Positions 45,417 to 56,837 of a stretch of 64,000 nt of DNA are shown one piece after another (positions within the stretch are counted from its first letter, which is position 1; each line of letters starts with the position of its first letter). Origin of the DNA: Phaseolus vulgaris (Eukaryota; Streptophyta; Magnoliopsida; Fabales; Fabaceae); assembly GCF_000499845.2 (NCBI RefSeq), contig NC_023758.2, forward strand, positions 24,463,520 through 24,527,519. The letters run 5' to 3'. The notes beneath the pieces were generated by a model. That model was not told the DNA's origin. It saw nothing but the letters and a program-made list of their open reading frames with translations, and searched no databases. A program made the position numbers and the translations under genes.

Positions 45417-45555
45417 TGTTAAAGGAAATAGAGAGAAAGAAAGATACAGTGAAAAATAAGATATTATATTCTGCATATAAGATGCATGGTGCATATATAT
45501 ATATATGGAAGTAGTTATAACTATAATAACCGAAACATATTCTAACTGCCTAATA
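45417..45555 (-). repeat. Short copia LTR (139 bp)
   Basis: The minus strand begins TATTAGGCAGTTAGAATATG directly after the purine tract ACTTAGGGGAGG and ends CCTTTAACA. Short LTRs of this size are normal in some plant copia families. No second copy is found in the window. Confidence 0.55.
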
Positions 45556-45559
45556 TCCT

Positions 45560-47965
45560 CCCCTAAGTTACGGTTTCACATTAATGAAAGAAGGCCCAGA
45601 GATTGTCTTTGTAAAGGCATCCACAACCTGAAAACAAGCTGGAAGATGGAGTAGTTTGACAAATTGTTTTTGAACGTAGTCTCTAACAAAGTGAATATCC
45701 AGTTCAAAGTGTTTTGTACGAGAGTGCATAATGGGATTTGCACTGAGTAAAACAACACCCAAGTTATCAAAGAACAGTTTGGGTTGGCCAGTGGATATGT
45801 GGAGTTCACGAAGAAGAGAATGAATCCAAATGGCTTAAGTGAGAACAGTTGCTATGCTTCGGTACTATGCATATGTACTACTCCTTGAGACAAGTTTTTG
45901 TTTATGAGAGGACCATATGATAAGATTAGCTCCAAGATAAACACAGTACCAAGTTGTAGATTTGCGATCGTCGACGTCGCTTCCCTAGTCTGCGCCACTG
46001 AATGCGAGAATGTCCATGGATGGGCTGCTTCTGATATGCAACCCGTGAGCAGTGGTTCCAGCAAGGTATCTGAGATACGTTTGACTGCCTTCCAGTGGTG
46101 TTCCTGTGAATTTTGCATAAATTGGCAGGCTTTGTTTACAGGTAGGAGAGGTCGGGACGTGTGACGAGGATGTACTGAAGGGCACCAACAACAACAAAAC
46201 AGTATAAGGTGGGATCTTGAACATCAGAAGATGCATGCATCTTTGGAGAGACGAAGTACAGATTGCATGGGAAGGGTGAGCATCTGTTATATGAGTGCGT
46301 TGAAGAAGATCATTGATATATCTGGTTTGAGAAAAAAGAATATTGCCATCTTTGAGGTGCTGAACTTCGATGCCAAGAAAGTAGTGGAGATGGCCTAAGT
46401 CTTTGAGTGCAAAGAAGGAGCCAAGTCATTCTATTAAGGCTTGAATTTGAGTAGGTGAAGACCCGATAATGACAATGTCATCTACATAAATTAAAATAAA
46501 GATAGTGAAAGATTGAAGAAACTTAACAAAAAGAGATGTATCACTCTTAGTAGAATTAAAACCAAATGATTCTAAAGTGGAACGTAGCTTTTCAAACCTG
46601 AGCGCGATGCTTGCTTCAAGCCGTATATAGCTTTTTGTAACTTGCACACGAGGTTGGGAGAGGAAGATTCGAATCCTAGGGGTTGCTACATGTACACATT
46701 TTCGCGAAGATCACCATTCAAGAAGGCATTGTTAACATCAATTTGATGTATGGGTCATGCAGCAAACACGACGTGGAGAGGACAACACTTATGGTTGATG
46801 GCTTGACAACAGGGATATAGGTTTCAGTGTAGCCGGTACCTGCAGTTTGACTGAATCCTTTGGCAACAAGACGTGCCTTGTGCCTCTGGAAGGAGCCATC
46901 AACATTATACTTGTTTTTCAAAACCCACTTGCAGCCAACGACTTTGGATCTGTTGGGAAGAGTCGTGAGAAGCCAAGTTTTGTTTTGAATAAGTTCATTA
47001 TATTCATCACGCATAGCTTGAAACCAGTGTGGTGAGTGAAGAGCTTCAGTGATAGTGGCAGGAATAAAAGAGTGCATATCAGTGTTAGTGGTGAAAGCTT
47101 TGGGTTTAAAAATACCTGCTTTGGATCGTGTTATCATAGGATGATTATTGGTGTGTGGATCATTGGAAGAAGTAGTAGAAGAGGGAGATTTTATTATGGT
47201 AGTAAGATTATTATCAATATCATTAGTGGGTGGAGGTGTGGAGATAGATGTAGAATGATGAGGAAGAACAGATGAGGGTTGCGAAAGAATTAAAGGAATA
47301 GGCGGTGGATGAGAAGTAGAAATGTCAGTGGCAGGAGGTTGGATAAAATTGTATTGCGGTAGATTATAAGGAAATAGATATTCCTGAAAAACAACATGTT
47401 GAGAGATATAAACTTTTCCAGATGAAGAAAGACAGATGTAGCCACGGTTGTGTATGCTATATCCAAGAAAAATACATCATGAAGAGCGAAAAATCTAGTT
47501 TGTGTCTGTTATAAGGTCAAAGAAGAGGATAGCATGCACAACCAAAGGTGCGTAAAAGAGTATAGTCGAGGGTATTGGGAAAAAGAAGAGAATGGAGGGA
47601 TTTGTTACCAAGAACAAGGAGGGGAGAAGATTAATGATGTGCACAACTGTCATGAAAGCTTCAGCCCAGAACTTGATAGGTAAGGTAGCAGCAGAAAGAA
47701 GAGTGAGCCCCATATCAGTAATGTGTTTATGCTTTCTTTCTATTGACCCATTTTGTTCGTGTGTGTGAGGGCATATGAGACGATGATGGATGCCAAAATC
47801 AGTGGTGAATTGATTGAAACTTAGAAATTCTTTAGCCTTGTGAGTTTGTATAGCTTTTAGTTTATATCTAGTTTGATTTTTAAAAAAGATCTTAAAACAG
47901 GATAAAATAATAGAAGCATGCAATTTATGGGAAATAAGAAACAACCATGTATAACGACTCCAGAT
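45560..47965 (-). pseudogene. Copia pol remnant (integrase, RT, RNase H)
   Basis: Integrase part: FSRYTWLF-like junction near 47955, then QTHKAKEFLSFNQFTTDFGI and HEQNGSIERKHKHITDMGL (47880-47700). Reverse transcriptase: WLLTTLPNRSKVVGCKWVLK, KARLVAKGFSQTAGTGYTET (near 46900) and ILIYVDDIVIIG (near 46480). RNase H: PLCTLVQNT/HSRTKHFELDIHFVRDYV (45720-45600). Several frames and stops (46718, 46426, 45852) interrupt it. Confidence 0.8.
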
Positions 47966-48430
47966 TTCAAAGGCAGTGTCTAAATCCACCATCTTGTTGA
48001 AGATCTGCGATGACATTGAAGCAAGCAGCCATCCTACAATTAATTGGTCCTGCTGATCGTAGTGAAGAAACTCAGGATTAGGTGTAGAAGCTGCAACTTT
48101 TGTATAAGGGTTTAAGAACACCCCTTAAATGTTCATATAATATTAAATTAATTCTTTGCTGATAAAAAAAATTAGCGTATAAGAGTTTAAGAACACCCCT
48201 TAAATGTTCATATAATATTAAATTAATTTTTTCTCATAAAAAATTAGCGTAGAAAAAGTACTGTCGGCAGAAGAAAGTAAGCCCGGATGAACAGTGGAAG
48301 CATTAAGAAATCTGAGAAGTTTGAGGCCCCAAATCGTCTCAAGTATTTGCTGTTTCCAAACCAAAAAGTTGTCATCATAATCGATAGATGTAGGAATTAG
48401 CTTCTTCCCGACGTGTCACTTTGAATATTA
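47966..48430 (-). pseudogene. Copia gag N-terminal fragment fused to integrase
   Basis: DNFLVWKQQILETIWGLKL near 48370 and DQLIVGWLLASMSSQIFNKM near 48030 are the start of copia gag. At 47960 the frame passes from AFEIW straight into integrase SRYTWLF, so the rest of gag and the protease were deleted. A TCGTTA-type microhomology could have guided the join. A two-copy repeat insert sits inside this fragment (48107-48260). Confidence 0.65.
48107..48260. repeat. Two ~74-bp tandem copies inserted in copia gag
   Basis: TTTAAGAACACCCCTTAAAT followed by GTTCATATAATATTAAATTA appears at about 48107 and 48187. Each copy ends with AAAAAATTAGCGTA. It separates two parts of the gag frame (STVHPGLLSS... 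and FLNPYTKVAAS...), so it arrived after the element. Confidence 0.65.
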
Positions 48431-48590
48431 TTTATTGGAGTTAGAGGTTTGTAATTTAGGTTTTTGTGTTGTGGAGAATATTTATGGTTGATTCAGTGTC
48501 TTCGATGATTGATTCCTAATCAGGTGCCTCCAAGGGGAATGACAAAGTTCAATGCTAAGAGCCTGTTACCATGAAATATTTGGGTTATGT

Positions 48591-50519
48591 TCCTGCGTTG
48601 AAGCTCGATGAGGTTTGTGAGCCTATGCTGACAAGGAACTGATAGTTTTATGCATGGATTTAGTATCTAGTTTAAGCAACATTTTTTCTTAAATTTTTTT
48701 CTTTCGGTATTTTCTGTTTAGAAATTTTTATATCTAGGAATAAGAATATTAGAATTTTCTGTGGCTTAAGAAAAGTTGGAGTATAAACTAATCATATCAT
48801 AAATATGCTCATCGTGCCAAAGTTGACATGGCATTAGTTTCTAGTTAAACTTGTATGTTAAAGTTTCATTTTTTCATTATGTGGAGCAAGCGAGGCAAGT
48901 CATTCCACATTGTCATCTCTCAAATTTGACTTACAACTATAATACTAAATCTCATTTTATTAAATATATAGATTCATATTTCCACTTTTGATGATTCACT
49001 ATGAACATCAAAACTTAATTAAGTAGAAATTGTGTAGTTAAGTATTTTTCATTAAAAATATTGGTACAATCATAAATTTTTTTTTGGATAATATCAATCA
49101 TTTGTCAGCCTACAAAATACATTTATATACCCTATAAAAAAATAACAATGTTGAGTAGATATTAAATAGTCTCAAGTTTGGCCTATATATTCACCTACTT
49201 GATAAGTACCTCCTCTTGAGATTTTCTAATAGGGGAGAGACGGAAAAGATTCACCACCAATGAACTATGAGTTGACCATATAAGAGATTGCGACACCACC
49301 TTTAACTCTTTAAGACTTAATGTTTGAGTTTTTTTTCATGTCATTCAATTTTATCATTTCTATTCACTGTAAAATTTTCAACTCTTACTTATAGTGAACA
49401 ATTCATCATGCAGGACAGGACATCCAAATGTGACCTTTCAAACACAAATACACATGTATTGGCATGATCTTAACTTAATACAAGAAAAATCATTTTTCGA
49501 TTGACAAACTCTATAACCTTTTCAAATATCACATAAGACGATGATGATTAAAATTCACTCATATTTATCTTAATTAATAATTCATATACATCATTCAAAC
49601 ATATATAAAAAAAAAGTATAAAATGATAGTAGAGCATATAAATAACTTTCTTCTATCCAAAACATTTAATAAACAAAATTATTTACTTTTATTTTTTTTA
49701 AGTTATTTTATATATATTTATTTGAATTATAAAAAGGTGATGTTTAAAACAAAAAATCAAAATCAAAAGAATAAATTTAAATAAACAATTATATAAGAGT
49801 TAGAGTATCACATGCAAAATAAAACAGGATAATTTTTTTTACTTTAAGCAACAATAAATTTGTCCACGGATTTTATTTATATTATTTATAGTTACAAAAA
49901 TTTAGAATATTGATTTATTTAATAATTTTATAAAAATTGAATAAATAATTTTTAATTGTTTATATATTTTACTATTACCATAATAATGATCAAAATGAAT
50001 TGGTGGCTTAATGCATTAATCATATTTTTAGAATAGGATATATGTGGTCTAAAGAAATAAATCACATTTTAAAATTATTATAAGTGTTGAAACTTTTCAA
50101 ATACTACTTATAGTCTAATTTTATACAGCTTATAGTAACGTTTGTAAAAGTAATGCGTAAAGGGGTCAAAATGCAATGACAACAATTAAATAACTATGAC
50201 TTAAAAATAAATATAACAATTAAGAAATCATTATTTAAACAAAAGGCAACAACTAAAACATGTTTAAAATTATGAACAAAATTGTTTTCTAAATGTTGTC
50301 TAAAAAGTGTGACAATGTAGGAAACAATGTAGTCTTGGGAAAACAATTCATTCACTTTGAGCAATGCCCACTGTGATATACCACACTACTGAAAAATTGT
50401 TGTTAATTCTTATATTTAATTTCATAGCACTTTTTTTAGTTATTATCCAAGATAAAAAAAAATAGTAAAATAACAAAAACATAATTGTATTGAAAACGAA
50501 AGAAAAAGAATAAAATCAC
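48591..50519. other. AT-rich intergenic region
   Basis: No gene, RNA or clear transposon structure is visible. Sequence near 48600-48660 (GTTGAAGCTCGATGAGG) might belong to the lost 5' part of the copia remnant. Confidence 0.5.
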
Positions 50520-51540
50520 CCACATGTTGAAAGTAAATTAAATAATAATATAACTATATATTACATAAGTAAAATAATTTAAATGACATAAATATAAATT
50601 AATAAAGAGAATTTGTGTATAATTGATGATAAACTAAATGGCATAACACTACAAGAAAATCATGAATAAAATATAAATTATTTTTAGTAACAAAAAATAA
50701 TTAATTGTTATAGTGACTAAATTAGAGAATATTTTAGAGACTAAAAATTTTTTTATTTCAAAATTAGTTTATATTATTGTTAAATGATTTTTAAATTGAT
50801 ATTTAATTAGAAACCAAGGTTTTTCTACTAAATTAAGAAACTAAATAATTGATAGTTAAAACCTTTGTTGCTAATTAGATATTAATTTAAAAACCATTTA
50901 ACAATAATAAAAATTAATTTATAAACCATTTTTTTAGTTTCTAAAATGTTCTTTAATTTAGTTACTATAGCAACTAATTTTAATTTTTTTTCTAAAATTG
51001 ATTTTTATTTCATGTTTTTCTTGTAATGTAAATAAAAATAAATAAAACTTTGTAATTGAAGATAAATTGAATGATATAAATAAAAATAAATAGTCGAGTA
51101 ATTAAAAATAACTTAAATGACATGAGTATAAATGTAAAAAAATATCAGTTAACTCAAAGATAAATTAAATATATAAATATAACAAATAAAGAGAATAAGT
51201 GTATAACTAAAGATAAATCAAATTACATAAATATAAATAAATTAAGAGAATCGATAAGTGAAACTAAATTAAATTATATAAATTTGAATAAATAAAAATG
51301 ATTTGTGTATAAAAAAATAAATTAAATGATTAAAAAAAATATTAGTCTAACTAAAGATAAATAAAATGACATAAAATTAAATAAATAAATAAAGATGGTA
51401 ACTAAAAAAAAATCATAAGTATAGAAAGAAAAATATAAAAATGTATAATTAAAAATAAATTATATAACATAAATATAAAAAATATCAATACTTAATTGAA
51501 GATAAATTAAATAATAAAAATACAAATAAAAATAAATTAT
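50520..51540. repeat. Degenerate AT-rich tandem array, unit near 60 bp
   Basis: Units built on AGATAAATTAAATGACATAA followed by ATATAAATAAATAAAGAGAA and GTGTATAACTAA recur, with varying spacing, on both sides of the MITE at 50647-51028. The unit length drifts, so copy number is only approximate. Confidence 0.55.
50647..51028. mobile_element. CACTA-type MITE with 3-bp target duplication
   Basis: Left terminus CACTACAAGAAAATCATGAA, right terminus (inverted) CATTACAAGAAAAACATGAA, flanked by TAA at 50644-50646 and 51029-51031. 382 bp, no coding content. The interior is AT-rich with inverted internal similarity (TTTTTAAATTGATATTTAATTAG / CTAATTAGATATTAATTTAAAAA-type halves). A classic non-autonomous CACTA derivative. 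Confidence 0.85.
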
Positions 51541-52630
51541 TGATATATTACTATAATATGTTAAAAAATAAAAATATAAAAATAAAGAAAGTAAAATAAT
51601 ATATATTCAAAATAAAATAAAAGATTTATAAAACACGTATAATATTAATATAAAAAGAATTTTAACCTCACTTTCCTCTTTCACTTAATCTATCTATAAT
51701 CCAAATTTATTTATCTAAGTTATGTTACATGCATTAAATGTAACATCATATCTTCTTATCATATACTTTTATTATTTTTTATCTTTTACATTTAAGATAA
51801 ATAGAAAATTTCTTTAAATATTTTTTTAATAGTTAATTAATATTTTTATAATTATTCATTTTTTAAATGCATTTAAAAAAATCTTCTTCTTATTATTATT
51901 TTAAAAAATTATTTTATTTTTTTAATATTCAAACTTAATAAAATAAAAAATATTTTTAAAATATAAATTTCATCACATTACAAGATTTTCTAACTCTTAC
52001 TTTTAAAATAAATAAAAAGATAATATAGTTATTTAAAAACAGAAATATCATACAATATAACAATCACGTCGTTATAGTAAACGATACAATCAAATAGTTG
52101 AGATTCAATTAAAAAGTATATAAACTTTTAGACGAACAAAATTTGTTGGACGCTCTATAAATATTTTTTAAAAAATAACTTAATTTAAAATATGTAAAAT
52201 TATAATGAAATTAAAACTTAATTAAGTGATAGTTACATGATTAACTTAACTCATACCATATTTACTAGTGGTATAACAATAAATTTCGTACTATACGGTT
52301 ACAATTTGATAAACAATAGGCAACATCAAATGCCAATAATCCTGATCAATTGAATTCAATTATTTATTAAATATTGGAATATTAAATAAACTGTATAAAA
52401 ACAAATTTAAAGAAATTAAGATCACAAGACTATAGAGATGTTTATTCATTAGATCAATTCGATAATCTAAATTAAATAATTAAACATTTTGAGATCTTTA
52501 ATATAATTAGATCCAAACCAAATCAATCTAAATTAGTTTGAACTTGGCGTGCTTCAAAAAAAATGTGATACTTATTTTTGAAAAAAAAAATTCAAAAAAT
52601 AGTGGTTATAATACAATACGTTTTAATATA
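51541..52630. other. AT-rich sequence before element C
   Basis: No gene or structured repeat is recognised; strongly A/T-biased with poly-A and poly-T stretches. Confidence 0.55.
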
Positions 52631-52635
52631 GTAGA

Positions 52636-53236
52636 TGTTCCTGCTAGGGAGATGGGACCTAGAGAACTATTGAAGTCTTCTTCTCCTTCCTTCGGTCGGT
52701 CAGGTGACTGGGTGGTGAGTTGGGATTCTTCTCGTCCTCCTGCTTCTCCTTCGACACTCGGCCTCGGATGAACACCGGATGGTGGGGTACCTGCGAAGAC
52801 ACTCCGACGCTCAAGTCAGTAAAGCGGGTGGTCAACTCTCAGGTAGGTGAACAGTAATAAATGACATACCTTACTCCTTGGGATGCGTGCTATTTATATT
52901 ATTCTAATGGACCTACCTTGTTGGGCCCGTTTATCGAGGTGGATACCGCTTAGGGTTGCATTACCTAATTCTTAATGACGGATTAACTTCACTGATCTTG
53001 GTTTGAGCGTTAACTGTAGTAGGGGTCGGCCGTTGGCCAAGTTCCCATGGTATGGGACAACCATCGGGCAAATCCCAGTGGTCTCGCCCAAGTCTTCTAA
53101 GGTCTCGGCCGGGTGGGCCATCGGCCTCGGCATCTCGGCCACATCTCTTGAGTTTCAGCCAGGTTCCCCTGGTTTCGGTCAAGTAGGCTCGACCTCGGTC
53201 AACCAGGTGGGCCTCGGCCTCGCCCATACCTGTACA
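52636..53236 (-). repeat. 3' LTR of element C
   Basis: TGTTCCTGCTAGGG...CCCATACCTGTACA, next to the purine tract (minus strand CCTTGAGCCTGGGGGGCAAG) at 53237-53256. TATTTATA at 52891-52898 corresponds to the promoter box. Confidence 0.9.
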
Positions 53237-53484
53237 CTTGCCCCCCAGGCTCAAGGGCAAATATGTTAGATGTGCCCGATGAGTCTTCAATGATGGGTGT
53301 CGGTTGGTCTCCCTTGATCGTGCGGCTATTCCATTTCTCGAGGTGTGACGTGACCTCAGACGGCATGACGTGATGTGCATTGATGAGGGGTTTTTTTGGG
53401 CGGGATCGCTTATGGACCGTTTGATCTAAAAGATCTAACGATTGAGATTGATTCGACGTTTCGAATTCCGAGGCCCATGGGCCC

Positions 53485-53492
53485 TATAAATA
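53485..53492 (+). promoter_or_regulatory. TATA box of the antisense ORF of element C
   Basis: GGGCCCTATAAATAGGGG at 53480-53497, about 150 bases before the ATG at 53638. It is the counterpart of the GGGCTATAAATAGGGGC box of element A. Confidence 0.65.
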
Positions 53493-53637
53493 GGGGTCCT
53501 CTACAGTGCCGAAACCTTGTGTTTCCTTTGTTTGCGCAAATTGATAGTCGAGTGACTTCTCGCCCTTAGCTCTGAGGCCCGAGTGACCTTTCAGTCATCC
53601 TCTCTCGCCCAGTTTAGCTTACCAGCCGAGGTTAGTT

Positions 53638-55541
53638 ATGTCTTGTGAGCCTTGTCTTTCCCCCCCTCCCTTGGGTGACCCGCCTTCTCCCATCGGTCAC
53701 TCTTCTTCGAGGGAGTCTTCTAAGTCATCATCCTCTTCCTCTTCTTCCTCTTCGTCATTCACCATCGACCCTGTTTCGATTGGGGTGGCCGAGGCACCAC
53801 CCCTGGTGGAGGTTGTCAGGGAGGACGCCCCGGCCAACGCTGTTGATCGATCGGGCTTGCCCCCAATGGCCGTCCCCCTAGAGGATCTTAGGTGGGTGGA
53901 TCCTAGGGTATTGGATATTTCTTCCGCCTATGGGACCGAGGAGTCTGTGGCAAATTTTTTGCTTAGGCATCCGGTTTTAAAGGCGGAGGAGTATTCTTCC
54001 CACTTTAGCATCCTACCCTGTGGGGCGGCCGAGAGAGTGAGCATGGGGCGGCCTGGTTCCGGCCCCCCTTTCTTTTACATGTACACTTGTCTTTTTGTTG
54101 ACCTTTTTGTTTCTCTTCCTTTTGATGATTTTACGATGGGTGTCCTTCGGACGCTTAACGTTTCTCCCACCCAGGTTCATCCAAATACATGGGCGTCCCT
54201 TCAAGCCTTTCGCTTGTTGTGTGACGTTATGCGTCTTCACCCCACGCCCTCGTGCTTTCTTTCTCACTATAACTCCCACCCTGCCAAGAAGGCTGCTTGG
54301 CATTCGGCCGGCCTGGTAGTGTTCTTTTTTATCTCTTTGCCCTTTCCTATAAGCGTTTCAAGGAGAGGTTTGTGAAGGTCGTGATTCGGCCTGAGGCGAC
54401 CTCCTTTTTTTTTACTCGACCGGTCGGTCGAGGTTCCCCCTTTTTTGGACTCGGCGGCCTTGTGATTTTAAGGAGTGGCCGAGGCCGAAGGAGGGTGAGG
54501 ACGAGCTGGGTGTCCTTGCCCTTTTTGACGCCCTCCCGAGGAGGCTTCCGTGCCGGGAGCTGATCAGTGCGTATGCCGAGTCTGTGCGATGGGCGGCCGT
54601 GAGGGATACGTATCTTGGTTTGTCTTTGTCGTTCGGTCGGTCACTTTATCTGTTTTAACTTGCTTGCTTTGTTTTGCAGAAATCATGGTTAACGAACGAC
54701 CGAGCGTCGTTAGCGTACTCGACAACCATCGGCAGAAGGCGGCCGATCGCAAGGGTCGTCGAAGCTTGGAGGTGATACCGTCGCCGAGTGATAAAGGGGT
54801 GGCTGGCCTTTCTCACAAGTCCAAGGGGTCGGCTGGCCCCACCCATAAGTCCAAGAAGCGTCCGAGGGACGTCAGCAACATTGCCACCACCACCCGATCG
54901 CCCGGGTCCATGCCAACGCCCCCTCCTTCTTGACGGGGGGTGGTCGAGGTGGCGGTGCACTCGCCCGGGACCTTGGTGCACGCGGAGGCCGGTCCATCGA
55001 AGGCAGACACCCGGGTAGCGCCCACGCCCTTCGACCTCTTGGGGGTGGGTATCAGTTTTCCCGGAGAGTTCGCGTGGCTCTTCCGGATGAGGCCCGAGAC
55101 TCCTTTTGCGACGTCTCTCCCTTGGACCTCCTAAAAAGCGGCTTCGAACTGATGTGCCGCTCGGTCGTCCTCGTCCAGAACGGGCTTCAAGGCCGAGACC
55201 GTCAGGCCGAGGATGTGTCGGCCTTGGAGCATAAACTTTCTGAGGCTACCCAAGACCTGAAGCAATCTCTGGCCACAAACACCAACCTATCGACCCTGAT
55301 TGCTACAGAGGCGGCCGAGAAAGAGTTGGCGCAGAGAGAGGCGACCGAGGCGAGACGTCAGCTGGAGGACGAGAAGCTGAGGGCGGCTGCCGAGATCGCC
55401 AAATTGAAGAAGCTGGTCGAGGAGAGGGGTGAGCAGCTCTCTGCCTCAGCCACTGAGATAGTCGCCCTTAAAGTTGCCAAGGAGCAAGCCGAGGCCGAGC
55501 TTGATGAAAATTACGAGGAGGCTGAGGAGTTGCTGAAGTAA
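53638..55541 (+). pseudogene. Antisense ORF of element C (gypsy-type putative transposon protein plus coiled coil)
   Basis: Starts MSCEPCLSPPPLGDPPSPIG with a Ser-rich stretch. The globular domain follows (FVSLPFDDFTMGVLRTLNVS, VHPNTWASLQAFRLLCDVMR). A frameshift near 54300 leads into FGRPGSVLFYLFALSYKRFK. A short intron is likely at about 54618-54679 (CTTG|GTTTGT ... TTTTGCAG|AAATC), giving MVNERPSVVSVLDNHRQKAA. A Lys-rich segment (SHKSKGSAGPTHKSKKRPRD) is followed, after another frame change near 54930, by a long coiled coil (55200-55541: SALEHKLSEATQDLKQSL, ELDENYEEAEELLK). Function is unknown; the Lys-rich stretch could be a nuclear signal. Partners in A and B are recognisable by the HPN(T/S)WA motif. 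Confidence 0.7.
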
Positions 55542-55959
55542 TGCTTCGAGAGGGTCGTGCGTCAAGCGCACGTGTTTTATGGTGGGCCGCCGGCCACTGG
55601 TAGCTTCGACCTTGATTGTGAGGTTTATCAGGGTCGGTTGATGCCAAGTGCTGAGGCGGTCGCTTTGGCTGCTCAAGAGGCCGATCCGGCCGGAACCCAG
55701 GGGGGAGGCAGAGGCTCAAGGTAGGGAGGCTGAGGCTGAGGAGGGTGAGTGTGTTGAGATTCAAGATTAGGTTCACTCTTGGCCGGGTTGTGGCCTTTTC
55801 TTTGCTTTGATATCCTCCGAGGTCGGGGCGTGGTCTCCTTATTTTGTTTTTTGATGTAACGCCCATCTTTCGTTTTGATGTACCGGCCACTTTTTGTTTA
55901 ATATATCGTTCAATCTTCGTTTCATAATGGCTTTGCATAAAATTCACAAGTTAACTAGT
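55542..55959. other. Spacer between antisense ORF and repeat array, element C
   Basis: GC-rich at first (GAGGCAGAGGCTCAAGG), then AT-richer near 55850-55930, with AATAAA-like sequence absent. It probably contains the 3' end of the antisense transcript. No separate gene is seen. Confidence 0.45.
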
Positions 55960-56715
55960 CGGCCTTTAATTGAATCAGGCGTTCGGCCATACTTATTGTG
56001 ATGTTAATCGAACCAGTAAAGCATAGGCGATCGGCCGTTAATGATAACGTATAAAATCAAACGAGTAATGTTGGGAACTCGGTTATTTGTTAAATCGAAC
56101 AAGTTTGGTTGGCGTTCGGCTGTTGCTTGTGATATTTAATCGAACAAGTATGAGTGGGCGTTCGGCTGTTGCTTGTGATATTTAATTGAACAAGTATGAG
56201 TGGGCGTTCGGCCATTACTTGCGATGTTGATCGAGCAAGTGTGGATGGCGGTCGACCGGTAATTGTGATATTTAATCGAAGAAGTATGAGTGGGCGTTCG
56301 GCCATTACTTACGATGTTAATCGAGCAAGTGTGGATGGCGGTCGGCCAGTACTTGTGATATTTAATCGAACAAATATGAGTGGGCGTTCGGCCATTACTT
56401 GCGATGTTAATCGAGCAAGTGTGGATGGCGGTCGGCCGGTACTTGCGATGGTAATCGAGCAAGTGTGGATGACGGTCGGTCGGTACTTGCGATGTTAATC
56501 GAGCAAGTGTGGTTGGCGTTCGCCCAACACTTGCGATGTTAATCGAGCAAGTGTGGTTGGCGGCCGACCGGTACTTGCAATGTTAATCTTGCAAGTGTGG
56601 TTGGCGGCCGGCCGGTACTTGCGATGTTAATCGAGCAAGTGTAGTTGGCGGTCGGTCGGCGCTTGCGATGTTAATCGAGCAAGTGTAGTTGACGGCCGGC
56701 CATTGCTTGTTCGGT
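55960..56715 (+). repeat. 44-46 bp tandem repeat in the 3' region of element C
   Basis: About 15 units of the type AATCGAGCAAGTGTGG plus TTGGCGGCCGG plus TACTTGCGATGTT. GTGTGG at 56551, GTGTGG at 56595 and GTGTAG at 56639 show a 44-base period; units near 56100-56200 have 45-46. Located between pol and the antisense ORF, as in A and B. Confidence 0.85.
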
Positions 56716-56837
56716 CTCGGGTGTGCGTAGCTGAGAGGTTGTAGCAGAATATTGCCAACACTTTGATGAAAACGCCTCGTTAAAACCTCCCTGGTTGGGT
56801 GAGGAAAGAGTGCGTGATTTTATTGACTTTAGCTGTA

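Larger units (their letters stand above)
45055..48590 (-). mobile_element. Rearranged Ty1/copia remnant
   Basis: Minus-strand order: primer-site-like TGGTAACAGGCTCTTAG near 48575, gag N-terminal half, integrase core, reverse transcriptase, RNase H, purine tract (ACTTAGGGGAGG), a 139-bp LTR, then the C-terminal half of gag. The second gag half on the far side of the LTR, and the lack of gag C-terminus, zinc knuckle and protease before integrase, show extensive deletion and rearrangement. Inactive. Confidence 0.7.

Noticed and set aside
56090..56498. Open frames with repeated MSGRSAIT or HTCSIK motifs
   Set aside because: By-products of the 44-46 bp tandem array of element C.
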